A stretch of DNA of 64,000 nucleotides from Taiwanofungus camphoratus (lineage: Eukaryota; Basidiomycota; Agaricomycetes; Polyporales; Taiwanofungaceae). Under the pieces are notes generated by a model, which had not been told where the DNA came from, made no database searches, and saw only the letters and a list, made by a program, of their open reading frames with translations. Position numbers and translations under genes: made by a program. Each line of letters starts with the position of its first letter. Position 1 is the first letter of the stretch. The stretch is taken from positions 1,178,001-1,242,000 of the forward strand of contig CP021222.1 in NCBI GenBank assembly GCA_003999685.1, in the 5' to 3' direction. Positions 12,488-23,549 of the stretch are shown piece after piece.

Positions 12488-13184
12488 TAGTCTATGGTAT
12501 ACTGAAGGTACGTGCAATTATACTTTTTAGGAGCTCAGCTTATTAGTATCTTCCAGCTGACCATAAAAAGTATTCCACAGCGAATTTTGTGTGCATATCG
12601 TCGTTCTACTCTTTCAACTTTGGAAAACACGTTGACATGCATGTTACGACAATTTCGCGGGAAGTCCCGAAAGGTCGATTAGATGTGTCTCGACATATTT
12701 CGGCGGCATGGGATCAACGGTGTCGCACAGAAGTGGTTAACTTTCTCATTGCTATTATCCGTGCAGTCACAGCCGAGCAATTGAATAAGTCTAGGGATAT
12801 CGATTACACTACAATGTGGTCTGCATATCGTTGAAGGCCGCTTTCATCGTATCATGGATCATCGTCATTCCCAGCTATGTCCCTCCTATCGGCCTTCATT
12901 GGATGCAGTTAGTTCCGGTACTTGTCAACAGGCCCAGGTGGCCATCAGTCACAAGGTAAATAGCTGTCCCAAAACGTATGTCAGCATGGGAGCCAGTTCC
13001 GAAGTTCTTTGGTCACGTCAAGTACGTCGGCACCGGTGTGAGTGCTTAGTATTGTGATCATTGCTAAACTGTTCTCCGAGCTTCTTGATACCGATGTGTA
13101 CAAAGATATGACTATGGGCTTGATTATAATTACGGCTCTCAGGCTCCAGATTCTATACGCTCTCTGTCGCAACCTCTAAACACA
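12488..13184. other. Intergenic, TEL2 to ICMT
   Basis: About 700 bp with only short open frames (for example at 12589-12834) that lack recognisable motifs or consistent splice partners. Nothing else was seen. Confidence 0.5.
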
Positions 13185-14002
13185 ATGTCACTGTTGATTG
13201 CTCCTACCTTGAGCACTCCTTTGCTGAAAATACCTCTAATCTTTGCATCAGCAATAGCTGCCCATGTTGGCTTGACGCCTCCAAACCCGCCTCCCAGACC
13301 TACTGAAGTAGCAAAATTTGAAGAATCTAATAAGGATGTTTTCACTTCAAATAATTCGGGTCGAAATATGGTAAAGGTGGTCAAGGTTTGTTGTATCCCG
13401 GTTGTATTCCTCAAAGATAACCGACCAACTGTGATTGATGTAAACAGCCTCTGTTATGGATGAATGCACTTTGTGAGGCAGCTGTCATCGCCGCCAATCA
13501 ATTCCCGTCTTCCTTGTCTGAGCGCATTCTTTCACTCCTAACGCCACATTTACACACATCCGCCTCGAAATTACGCATTACAAAGGTCTTCCTTGTCGGT
13601 TGCTTCCTCACATGTTTAGGCGGTTGCATTCGCGTCGCCTGCTATCGGACCCTCGGACGCTTCTTCACATGGGAACTGTCTGTGCGCGATAGCCATAAGC
13701 TTGTAACCGTTGGGCCTTACGCCATTGTGCGACACCCAAGCTATACTGGTGTTCTCCTGATAGGCATCGGGAACCTCCTATGCAATTTCACATCTGGGTC
13801 ATGGTGGACGGAATGTGGCGCTTTAAACTCGCCAACCGGACAGCTAGCGGCACTCGTGTGGGCAGGGTGGTGGGTTATCACTCCTTCTATACTTGTTCTC
13901 AGGATTCCTAAGGAAGATGGGGTATTGAAGAAGGAGTTTGGCGATGAATGGAAGGCATGGGCAAGGAAGACGCCGTATACTTTGATTCCCTATGTCTACT
14001 AG
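13185..14002 (+). CDS. Isoprenylcysteine carboxyl methyltransferase family protein
   Basis: Predicted ER membrane enzyme that methylates the carboxyl group of prenylated cysteine on CaaX proteins (Ste14/ICMT family), or a relative of it. There are two exons: 13185-13385 and 13448-14002, 251 aa in total. The intron ends in AACAG and rejoins in phase 0 (VVK to PLLWMNAL). Hydrophobic segments lie at about residues 1-25, 65-100, 125-160 and 185-215. The signature is in the C-terminal half: GPYAIVRHPSYTGVLL (RHPxY, cofactor binding) and EFGDEWKAWARKTPYTLIP. Agaricomycete genomes usually carry many ICMT-like genes, so a role other than a-factor or Ras methylation is possible. Confidence 0.88.
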
Positions 14003-14279
14003 GCTCCTTCCGATACAAGAATCTATTCACAGGAGGAACTAGTTCATTCGAGTGCGCCCCTTGATCCTGACTAGTAATAGTATATGACGTATATCACTCC
14101 CTTTGATCTGTCTGAGTGAGATACAGAGGTATGTTGTGAGTTGTACTATTGTGATTGGCATCCAAATCTTGCGTGCCCCATGATTTTTGAAACCTGCACG
14201 TCTTCAAATCAATCTCACCATAGTTAAGTATGATACTTGACCTTGGTTGGCCTTTGAAAATTTGAACTTTGAAGCCGGC
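14003..14279. other. Intergenic upstream of retroposed element
   Basis: Non-coding spacer following the ICMT gene. It ends at the left target-site duplication of the inserted element. Confidence 0.5.
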
Positions 14280-15224
14280 GAGTACGCGTCAGACAGCGCT
14301 TCTTGACCTCGAACCACCACCATCTCCTTGGGCGCTTGTCGCTCACCGAGGCTTTACTCTACCATCCCTCTCTTAATACCACTCATTCTCGTGTCAAGAT
14401 CATCCAACTTGACCCCCACATTCTCTTTCTGAGCATCGATTAACTCAATCATAGAATCATCGCTGTCCTACACTGTCTACGGCGACATTCTTCTCTCCCT
14501 TATCTGCCACCTGTCACTCGGAAGCGACAGCCTCCAAATCCTCTTGACCTTAAATGTGGTCAGCCCCAAACTTATCCAATTGTTGATGAACACGGTCGCT
14601 TGTAGAAGGGGAGGGGAGCAATCGCTACTCGACAACACTCAACACCCATGCAAGATGCACCAAAAAGAGGGCCTCCGTGCGTGGTTCGTCATTACGGGAG
14701 TTAGGGCAAGTTGCCAGGGGATCGGGGTCGAAGGGGTGGGCCGATATACTGGTCCTGTCGGTATGAGGATTTCTGAGCCAGGCTGGGAGGGGAAGGGGGG
14801 GAACTTCAGTCAGTCGTTGGGTAAGCGGGCCTCCTTCAACGGGCCACATGGAACACGGGAGGAATCCGCGTGGGAAGTTTATTTGGGTGCCAGTGACCAT
14901 CCCTAATTGGGTCACCCATGAGGCGGGGAGAATAGCGACACCGAGAGCCGGCGATGACTCTTCCCGCCCACTTGATGACTGAGGCCCGAAACCAGTAGGG
15001 CAAACTCAGTCCCTTACGGGTGCTGTCGGTACGGACAACCGAGCCGGGCAACCCTTCCGAGCGTGTGGATTTCCTGCCCACGCCACGTAACGAGGGCACC
15101 GATCGATAACGGTGCACCGCTCATGGGGGCGCGGAGCCTACTTACTATCCCTAACTCTACATGGTGTACGGAGTATAAACCCGGTGAATTTAAAAAAAAA
15201 AAAAAAAAAAGAGTACGCGTCAGA
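14280..15224 (+). mobile_element. Retroposed element with poly(A) tail and 14-bp target-site duplication (non-LTR type)
   Basis: The 14-mer GAGTACGCGTCAGA occurs at 14280-14293 and again at 15211-15224. Between them lie 917 bp (14294-15210) ending in a run of 19 A residues (15192-15210) directly against the right copy. A perfect direct repeat flanking a poly(A)-ended insert is the mark of target-primed reverse transcription. So this is a LINE fragment, a SINE, or another retroposed transcript in plus orientation. The element has no convincing reverse-transcriptase frame. Its longest open frame (14544-14906) has no known motif. It is therefore either a 5'-truncated LINE tail or a non-autonomous element. 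The perfect duplication implies a fairly recent insertion. It sits about 210 bp upstream of the next start codon. Confidence 0.85.
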
Positions 15225-15436
15225 AACGCGGGCTGATTCACGTGCCTCCTGTCGATCACGCCGCCGTGATCGCTCCTCCCAGTGAGTACTTCTTGCCGAA
15301 GTACCCTCTAGATACTAGACTAGTAAGTGTTATACTACTGCACTACTATGCGAGACTTTTCATAGTAACACTTATAGCCTGTGTTTGTTAGCTACTACGT
15401 CCATTGACTTTGGTGCCCGTACTCAGCCTTTCAGAA

Positions 15437-16205
15437 ATGACTGACGATTTCGCTGTGGCCGCTACTGCGCAAGCACATGCCGCCGACACAGAGTTTCTAG
15501 TTCGGCGCGGAATGACTAAAGGCTATCAAGTTCTGTCCCTCCTGACTCCCCCTCTCTACACTGCCATTGCTCTGTCACGCTATGGGAAAGCCCATTTCTC
15601 CGTCAATCGTCTCTTGCGCGCTACATGGGTCGGTGGTTCTGTTGGTACGCATCGAGTATTTGCTCGAGTGTGACCTGCTTATTGAAACAGGATACTTTGG
15701 ATCGAAGGTGTTGCCGGAGGGGGTACATTTGAGTATGTCAGATCGGCATACTCAAATCCGGAGAATGTGCGCATCCGGCGCATTCGTGCCGCGTACAATG
15801 TACGTCTGACTGGGAGATATTCTCTGTCGAGCTTGACCTTTTACAAATACCTCTCAGACGTCTTCAATTAGAGCCGATGATCATTCAACAATCGGTGGCA
15901 TCTTATTTGCTGTTCTTACGCCAGCTATTATGTGGAAGCGGGCTAGCACAGTTAATCGTAAGTCAATTCTACTTCGATCCTGGAATGCATTGAATCGCGA
16001 TCCTTTCGCCTTTTCCTTCTCCGCTTTAGTTATCCTTGGAGGTGCAGGGTTGGGGTCCGCGATCGGTCTTCTGGCGCACCACGCAAGAACAGTATCCGGT
16101 GATCCCGCACCAATAGTCAGTATACCGAACATATCCAGCCCGCCAAATCCGGAAGAGGTAACAGAAGCAGCCACGCCTAGTGTCACTCAAACTGACGTTG
16201 CTTGA
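15437..16205 (+). CDS. Conserved basidiomycete membrane protein of unknown function
   Basis: No biochemical function is known to me. There are four exons: 15437-15644, 15708-15799, 15858-15957 and 16030-16205, giving an exact 191-aa frame with clean GT..AG borders. The N-terminus MTDDFAVAATAQAHAADTEF is hydrophilic. A weakly hydrophobic segment follows (SLLTPPLYTAIALSRYG), then a Gly-rich VGVAGGGTFEYVR stretch. A second segment is GGILFAVLTPAIMWKRA, and a third, after the last intron, is LILGGAGLGSAIGLLAHHA. This pattern suggests a small protein with two or three membrane-associated helices in mitochondria or ER. From memory, similar proteins occur widely in Agaricomycetes, but I cannot name a family. 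The retroposed element lies just upstream. Confidence 0.72.
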
Positions 16206-17075
16206 AAGCAGAACACTGACTGAGTCTTCGTCTTACTCTCCATCGGACAAAAGTAATTGTATCCCACCGATCTCCTCTCATTTAAGGATACACATGTCTG
16301 TAATTGCGGATTCGTTGAGATGGCTACTCCGGGAACATCCCCTAATGAGGCCGAGCAAACCAGGAAGCAGCGCGCTTCAGTCGTTTCATTCACGGCATTA
16401 GCAGGTCGATGTCTGAGCTGCGAAGACACAATTGTGGATTCAGGACATCGTTATGACTTTAGCAGCACATAAAAAGAACTTCCTACAGATACAGCGAAAG
16501 CACGGCGATCCTAGATCACAATTTCTACAGAGAATCGACGTAAATGTTACGCTTTTCGAGTGATATACTTTCTATTTCCTCCCCTCATCTCTCAATCTTC
16601 CGTCTACCGCAGGTCGTATAGTGGCCAGATCCTCTTCATGATCATGATCGCCATCTCCATCTTCGTCCGCTTTCCCCTGATCCCTTTCCTTCAAGCCGCT
16701 CCTTACGGTCTTCCCGTTAAAGCAGTCCACGCGGCTCATATGCTCCCTCCCTGTCACGGTAAAATGATCTCTATAGTGTGCGCGTGACCACCGCAAAGCA
16801 AGACTTGCAAGGTGGCGCCACTTGCTCGTAGTCCCTGCAGAATGAGTGTGATAGTGGTGGTGGTGGTGGTGGTGCTCCGCCTTGGGTTTGTCTGCGTGGG
16901 CATAACGCTCCTGCCTTGCCTTCTCGCGGGAAATAAGCCCTGCGGTGTCGGGGTGGAGATGTTGCACTTCTGCCTGGCTACCAAGACGTGCGATGCGATT
17001 CACATATCGGCATCCTACGTTGTGACACAATATTAAATTCTCATACGACCGGGTCATAAGCCAATCAGGTGTAGA
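16206..17075. other. Intergenic with GTG microsatellite
   Basis: This 870-bp gap lies between convergent genes. It carries a (GTG)7 tract and no recognisable coding region. The His-rich minus-strand frame across the tract is a by-product of the repeat. Confidence 0.5.
16854..16874 (+). repeat. (GTG)7 microsatellite
   Basis: Seven uninterrupted GTG units were seen directly in the intergenic spacer. They are probably length-polymorphic between strains. Confidence 0.9.
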
Positions 17076-19506
17076 TTACACACCTAGCAGATACATGCGC
17101 ACGAGTTGGCTCATCATCTGCCCGCTTTCATCATCGACGAGGTATCGCCTCCCCTTGAGCATCACGAACCCATCATGCCCTTGCGCCATATATTCCCGCG
17201 TCACGATGCGATATTGACGTCCGCCCCGTGCGCGAGGGATAGGATCGCCGTCCACAAGTGCATAAGAGGGCGAGGCAACCCCGCTGGGGACAGACTGGAT
17301 GGACTGAAGGCTGGAGGAGGCAGACGTGCTAGTGGCAGTAAATTGAATGGACTGTAAGCTCGTCCGAGATGAAGACGCTGAGGACAAAGGCGAAGGTATA
17401 GGCGTGGAGCTTGCTGACGGCTCTTGCAGTAGCCAGACCCCGAGCACACGCTGTCCAGCGGGACGCCGTGAGTCCCACGAGACACGGAAGCCGGAGATGA
17501 CGGGAAATCGCCTGTAGCCAGTGTAGAGGTTAGCTCGCTCTCAACAGGTTATGCCTGGCATATGCAGGTACGTATGAACGACTAACCCTTCTTGTGCAGG
17601 CCAAGTTGAGAGTGCTGCTTCAAGCGCTGCCCAAATTGTCTCTCCGTCTAGCTCGAGCGCGACAATTGGGTCCTCGAAGGGCAGGATTTCCAAGATGTCG
17701 CCCAAGGTCACGTTTCCTGTACTAGACATCTTAGGGCATCAAACAAAAGTCAGAACGAGGCCAAATTAGCCCACCAGGACCGTAGACGGAGTCACCGCGC
17801 AGCGTGCCAGCGCAGATGAACACTCCATCTGAGCCACCTCCCATCTGAGGCGCATCGTCATACGCATGCCGCAAGACGTCCGCGAACCAATTCGCTGAGG
17901 CAGTCTATAAATGTGTATTTCAATCAGTGTAAGCTTAACCTGGATGCGGACAAAGCCGACCTCCTTTGTGCGAATGAGTTCAGAGCGAAGATCGAGCTCG
18001 ACGAGGGTATTGCAGACGGGTTTCTTGAGTGCATCTGATACAGACGAAAGAATACTCTCAAGGAGTTTTGCGATCTGAGCGCTCTTCTTCGAGCCAGGCT
18101 TCGTTGAATGCCGCTTTCCTACCACTGGTTGTTCTCTCTGAGCCGATTCAGATGCAACAGACTCTACGCACCCTTGATGGTCCTGATAACCTTCCGCCGT
18201 ACACTTCCTGGGGGCGTATCGACCAGGTCAAGCTCGAACTCGCTCAAATCGCGGAAGTCCGTCCCGCTCTTCACGACAATAACGTCCCCCTTGTCCTCCT
18301 CGGCACCCAGCACAGGATGGGTGATATCGTAGCCATCCCAGGCGGTGACTCCGTGCGAGATATAGTACAGGTGATCGTGCCCGCCAAGGATGATGTCGAC
18401 ACCATGTGTGGACGCAATGGAGTGGTCTTTCTGGGCGGAAGGAGACAGTGCGTTGAGTGCTTTGGCGAGGGCTATGTCCTGTGGCCAAGTAGTTAGAGTT
18501 GCTGAGAGGAAGACTTTGTCAATGGTCGCACGTTTGGTACTCTAGAAAAGTGACTGAGCTTGTCATGTATCATGTAGAGGGTTAGAGACATACCGTGCAT
18601 GGGTCAGAGCGATCACGACGTCGCACTTGTACTCCCCATTGGGGTCACGGAGACGCCTAGATAGATCCATACCAACCTCAACCATATTTCTATATTCGAA
18701 ATTCTCGGGCCAGGCGGATACCGTGCCAATCCACTCTCTGTAAGAGTCATACCAACCACACATGATAAAAATACTGGTGTGAGAAACTGAAATGTGAGCT
18801 TGGAGATATATGACAACACACTTCTCTACAAGACCGATGAGACCTATTCGAATGCCCACCCGCTCGATCACTTCAAATTCCTTGAGATGTGCCGGAATTT
18901 GATTTGTTATGTTGTCAATGATGTTGCTTAGGAGCCACGGCTTTGGAATTGGTCGATCAATCTGTACATCACGGACAGAGTAACATTCCTACAAAGTCGG
19001 TGTCCCCAATAAGCTTGGATAGATGCGGATACCCTAATAATCCAGCCAAGGGTTGAGATGCAGCTTGATACATGGAACGGAGTAATCACCAAAGTCGAAG
19101 TCATGATTGCCTGAGGTCACCCAGCCTCAGTCTGGAGGTTAGGGATGTAGTCAGAAAACTGTGGCGGACCTGTCATAGAGACATCTGGAGCAATTACGTT
19201 CATTACAGGAACCTCAAGGGAAGGAATTAGCACTCGATGGTTTCGCTATCCTCAAGTGCGTGAGTCATCCCTCACCATATGGCTTCCTCGGGTAACAGAG
19301 CTCTCTACTGACGGTGAAAACACATCTCCAGAGAAAAGCACAAGACCGTCACGTTTACCGTCGGGTCTCTGAGGCCATTGATCACGCAAGTCATCGAGCA
19401 TAGCGGCCCACTGTGTCACGTCGATGGTATCCGGCGACTTTGGAGAAAGCTTGAACGGTTGGACTCGATACACATCGTTAAAGTGAAGAATTGAGAGAAC
19501 AGTCAT
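17076..19506 (-). CDS. 5'-nucleotidase / metallophosphoesterase family protein
   Basis: Two-domain calcineurin-like phosphatase of the 5'-nucleotidase / 2',3'-cyclic phosphodiesterase family. The ATG at 19506 opens directly into ILHFNDVYRV, the first metal-binding motif, so no signal peptide is evident and a cytosolic location is likely. The frame continues over many introns. It shows GLVLFSGDVFSPSVESS (second metal motif), VMNVIAPDVSMTGNHDFDFG (GNHD motif), LLSNIIDNITNQIPA, VVIALTHAR and IILGGHDHLYYISHG (GGHDH motif). The C-terminal substrate domain has VTLGDILEILPFEDPIVALE and PVISGFRVSWDSRRPAGQR. A Ser-rich insert (about 17290-17430) separates it from the tail, which ends MYLLGV at 17076. 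All metal ligands visible are intact. Substrate specificity is not determined. Confidence 0.87.
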
Positions 19507-19661
19507 GAAGGTGAAATGATCTGATATGACTTGGTTCCAGATTTTACAAGCTGCCGGGACTTGGAAGACTTGATCTCTAAAACACTCACCCTGTAGCGAT
19601 CTAATCTGAATCGAAATGCCACGTGGATCATGCTAGTTGCAACAAACAGGTACTGCTATGA
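19507..19661. other. Promoter region of metallophosphatase gene
   Basis: A short spacer between the nucleotidase start codon and the left duplication of the MITE. AT content rises sharply from here to about 20,750. Confidence 0.4.
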
Positions 19662-20064
19662 GCTTGCATTAGTGTTGCTGCAGCTTTAGCTGCTCATTTC
19701 AGAATGTTGTCTCTAGCTTGTGCAGCTTATGATATACCTGAACACATGTTGCTATGTTTTAATAGCCCTTATTTATAGCTTCATTTTGAGCCAACAATCA
19801 TGTTAATAGCTGCAAAAGTTCTTGAAATATCTGAATTTAGCTGATTGTCAAGTCATGACTGATAAGCTGACTAGTCATACACAAAATTCTCATATTGTGA
19901 AAGAATTATTGAGAGTTATGATACGAGGATGTTACCAATGGACTTCTCAGGTAAAAAATATTACAATTGCATGTTAGTTTTATATTCTAAGCTTCTAGAT
20001 CAATAAAGCTATAAACATTTCTGTTTTTAGCTGCAGCTAAGCTGTGGCAGCACTAGGCTTGCAT
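19662..20064. mobile_element. MITE, hAT-like, with perfect 8-bp target-site duplication
   Basis: GCTTGCAT occurs at 19662-19669 and 20057-20064. The 387 bp between them (19670-20056) begin TAGTGTTGCTGCAGCTTTAG and end with a sequence whose reverse complement is CTAGTGCTGCCACAGCTTAG. These are imperfect terminal inverted repeats of about 24 bp. The inside is AT-rich and has no open frame. An 8-bp duplication with short TAGTG-type inverted repeats is typical of the hAT superfamily, so this is called a non-autonomous hAT MITE. It lies about 155 bp upstream of the nucleotidase gene. Confidence 0.75.
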
Positions 20065-20152
20065 ATCCTCCATGCATAAACAACATTTTTGACTGTGAAG
20101 CTAAACCATCCTTCTCAACCTTTCATGTCACTCAAAGCTTATATGAATGAAA

Positions 20153-20887
20153 CTAACATCTAGGGTAGCCAAAGTTCAGTTCAGTCCAGGTTCAAACCAG
20201 TTTGAATCTAGAAACTTGAGATCAAAAAAATTCCAGTAAATTCTATTGATATTATATATATTGCTAGTCATCCAGAACCTCTATCATATCTTGTACTAAA
20301 AGTCCTTTTCTGTCTCTAGTTGCTATCTCCCCTTCTACACTAAGTACTTCAGTTTGATAAGCATTTTTCAAAATCTAAAGTGTCTCAAAACTCTCAGGAG
20401 GAAGCCCATTACATGCCTTGGTGCCAGTATATCCACCACTAGAAAATGCATGTTCAGAAGGCACAGATGAGCCCTGTATAGCCAGATAATCATGAGCAAT
20501 GGCAGATAATGTGAAAAATTGTGAAGCGTAATACTAGAATTGTGATAAATATCTGAAATTAAAGACTAAGATAAAACTTACCCTTCACCATTTCACTGGA
20601 TCAGTGATATCAGGTTCCAATGAACTATTCAAATACTGCTTAAGCTCTTGATATGGATCATGTACCTTTTGCTCAGACTCAATATGAGCACAAACAGCAG
20701 ATTTCATCCAAACTCTAGATCGACCCATATAAGGTAAGGTTCAAGTTCAAACCGGGTTCATGGGTTACCTGACTGAACCTGAACCTGAACTTACTCCCTA
20801 TTGGGCTGAACTGAACCTGAACCGGACCTGAACCTTAGGTTCGGTTCAGCGGTTCGGGCTTCGAACCTCGGCCACCCTACTAACACC
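20153..20887 (-). mobile_element. hAT transposon remnant (719 bp) with TIRs and 8-bp TSD
   Basis: The left end starts TAGGGTAGCCAAAGTTC at 20161. The reverse complement of the right end (20879 backward) reads TAGGGTGGCCGAGGTTC. The flanking 8-mers are CTAACATC (20153-20160) and CTAACACC (20880-20887), one mismatch apart. Both subterminal regions are full of GGTTCA/GAACCTGAAC words (20175-20205 and 20735-20865), as expected for transposase-binding repeats. Inside, on the minus strand, lies the C-terminal part of a hAT transposase (separate entry). The element is an internally deleted, decayed copy. Confidence 0.85.
20274..20738 (-). pseudogene. hAT transposase C-terminal fragment (dimerisation domain), degenerate
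   Basis: Read on the minus strand, the upstream piece encodes SRVWMKSAVCAHIES, then YQELKQYLNSSLEPDITDPV. After an intron-like gap comes AHDYLAIQGSSVPSEHAFSS, followed by GGYTGTKACNGLPPESFETL. This is the hAT C-terminal dimerisation domain (DYLAIxxSSVPSExxFS). A TAG stop interrupts the frame just after FETL, where relatives usually have Gln (a CAG-to-TAG transition). The frame then continues with ILKNAYQTE to a stop at 20274-20276. The DDE catalytic and zinc-finger regions are missing. It is a non-functional relic. Confidence 0.82.
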
Positions 20888-21280
20888 ACTGAAGTGGGAG
20901 CACCCCATTCTCTCATCATTAAACTTGTTGAGCCGCCATGATGCGGTCCTAGGACCGCTACCGGTTCATGGACTAATGAACACTGGTCTGCCCATACTTA
21001 TACTTTCGAAGACTGGATATGTTGTGGCAGATGGATTCCGGCAAACCGGATGCGAAACCGGCTACTTTTTTCCTGCCATCTCTACTTCAGATCCTCGAAC
21101 AGAGATTCGGGCATCATTTCACACCATACTTAGCATCGGTTATCGGCACCTTGATACATGTGAACATCTTTGGTGCTGCAACCAGCGGCCCATCAAAGGA
21201 CCTCTTATAAGAGCCATCATGATGAGCTATTATCGGACGTCCCAGATATCCTCTTTTTGATTCAAAGTCTTTATTTCGTC
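20888..21280. other. Promoter region of MFS gene
   Basis: About 390 bp between the right duplication of the hAT remnant and the MFS start codon. Open frames here lack motifs. The promoter of the transporter must lie here. Confidence 0.4.
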
Positions 21281-23549
21281 ATGCCCCAGATCATAACCAG
21301 CCACGACGAGGAATCTGGTGGAGCTGCCACAGGCATCGGCCTCCACGATATGGGAACGCCGAATGTAACTTCAGAAAAGAATGTTTGTTCGGGCGGAGGC
21401 ACTAATGAAGACCCATATATTGTCGATTGGGATGCGGCGGATTCAGAAAACCCGTTCAACTGGACTAAATCTCGCAAGTGGCTCATTACTCTCCAGGTGT
21501 GTACTTTGTCCTCGCTTGGTCTTTAAATTTCAAATTTAACGTGTCTGATGATGCACAGCTAGCCGTCTCCACCTGGGTCGCTGCTTTCTGTAGTAGCTCA
21601 TATACGGGAGGTCTGACTGATACCATGGGCGAATTTCATATTTCCGAAGAAGTGGCCCTCCTAGGTGTTTCACTATATGTACTGGGGTTTGCACTGGGGT
21701 GAGTACAAGTTTATCCATTCCTTTTAACGAAGGTGTAAAGTCTGACACCCAAAACACTACTGTAGCCCCTTCCTATGGGCGCCGCTCAGCGAGGTATGGC
21801 TGATACGTTCCTTTAGCAGTCATTGTTTGATGAATGGTCTTGCATATAGATGTACGGAAGAGTGAGTGCGCGGCTGTATCACTGTCACAGTATCTGATCG
21901 TGAAACCATCATAACCAGCGGATAGTGTTCATCGGTACATTCACTGTTTTTACACTCTTACATCTCGGTGGCAGCCTCGGCCGTAATACAACGACACTTT
22001 TAGTCACACGTACTCTTGCGGGTATATTCGGTGTTTCGCGTAAGCTCTTGATCATGCCCTTTTTTAGTTTGAGTCCCTCTCATCCATGCGCTCAGCATTC
22101 ACAAATTCTGGAGGTGCTCTCGCAGACATTTGGGTACCTCGCGAACGGGGCATAGCCTCTTCGCTCTATGCTAGTGCCCCTTTTATGGGTCCAGGTAAGA
22201 CATATGCAGTTCTACTCCTTGATCATGTCTCGACCGAGATTGCACCGTGTAAGGCAGTATTAGGACCTATCGTTGGTGGATGGGTCTCTCAGTCTCGTTT
22301 GGGCTGGCATTTCGTTTTCTGGATCATGTTTATCATATCTGCGCTGTCACTGCTCCGGTTTATTGCGACACCAGAGACTGTATGTTATCCTTTATGTCGT
22401 GGTCACAAGCAGACACCCTTAGCTGTTTTCGAGCAGTATGGCCCAGTACTCTTGCGCTGGCGTGCACGAAGATTGCGGAGGAATTCCGCAAGTAAGCTCA
22501 TATACATATCCAAATTCGATGTCGGAAGATCAAAATCGCGCTGGGATATTATCAAGAGGAATATGGAACGACCCTTCCGTATGTACCATCTTCACGTGTG
22601 TCTTATCAGTTCTCATACCCTACTTTAGTCTTTCTTATATCGGAGCCGATCGTTCTTCTCCTCGCAATTTACATGTCCATCGCCTACGCAACCCTATATG
22701 CCTTCTTTGCCGCTTATCCGATCGTTTTCGAGGAACAGCGGCACTTCTCGCACGGCGTCGGCGGACTTGCCTTCATCGGGGTTGGCGTCGGGACAACGTT
22801 TGGACTGTGCCTGGCACCCATACAGAACCGGCTTTACTGGCGGGCGATGGACCATAGCACGACTGGAAGAGCCCCACCAGAAGCGTGAGTAAGTTGTGTA
22901 TAATTATGTCTTCTCGGTCTTACAAAAAATGACAGACGACTGTACTCCCCGATGGCTGGGGCCTTTTGCTTACCTATCGGCCTCTTCTGGTTTGCTTGGT
23001 AAGCGCATGCAAGCTGGCGCTGGATGAAATACTGACCATCATGCAGGACAAGTGAGCCCCCTGTCCCTTGGATCGTGCCTATTCTTGCGGGCGCTCCATC
23101 CGGGATGGGCGTGGCACTGATCATGCAAGGCCTTACGCAGTACTTCATGGACGCATACGGGATCTACGGCGCCAGCGCCCTTGCTGCGGCAGTTGTGCTT
23201 CGTTCCATCTCTGCAGCTATCTTCCCCGAGGTTGTGCCAATTATGTATAGAAACCTGGGCGACGCCTGGGCCTGCAGCATCTTTGCATTCTTGGCACTGG
23301 CGTGTATGCCCCTGCCATTCTTATTTTTCGTGAGTCATGCAGGTTCGATACAGGATGCTAGCTAAGATGTAGTGGTGACAACAGAAGTACGGGCCCTGGA
23401 TTCGAAGCCGTTCTCGCTGGGCGCTGAAAGATGCCTTACCGTCTTCTGTAGGTGCTAAACCCTCAGGTCATATCACGATGCAAAGAGATGACTCACTGCT
23501 TGCATCTGTCGCAAACGTTCAAGTTGGGACGATCTACGAGAAGGCATGA
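21281..23549 (+). CDS. MFS transporter, DHA1 (polyamine/drug:H+ antiporter-like)
   Basis: Plasma-membrane efflux carrier of the fungal DHA1 group, to which the Tpo1/Flr1-like polyamine and drug antiporters belong. The ATG at 21281 is preferred because it begins a hydrophilic N-terminus leading to DWDAADSENPFNWTKSRKW, the usual N-P-x-N-W motif before TM1. Exons then give TM segments including VALLGVSLYVLGFALG, PFLWAPLSE with MYGR (motif A region), and the antiporter motif C stretch SAPFMGPVLGPIVGGW. The central loop is rich in Arg/Lys (about 22455-22580). The second half includes AIYMSIAYATLYAFFAAYP and a conserved tail PFLFF-KYGPWIRSRSRWAL. The last intron (about 23331-23384) leads to TGA at 23547. 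About ten introns are present; the frame appears intact. The substrate is unknown. Confidence 0.85.

Noticed and set aside
16572-17057. Minus-strand frame with a poly-His tract
   Set aside because: The His run is the (GTG)7 microsatellite read backward; no other coding evidence.
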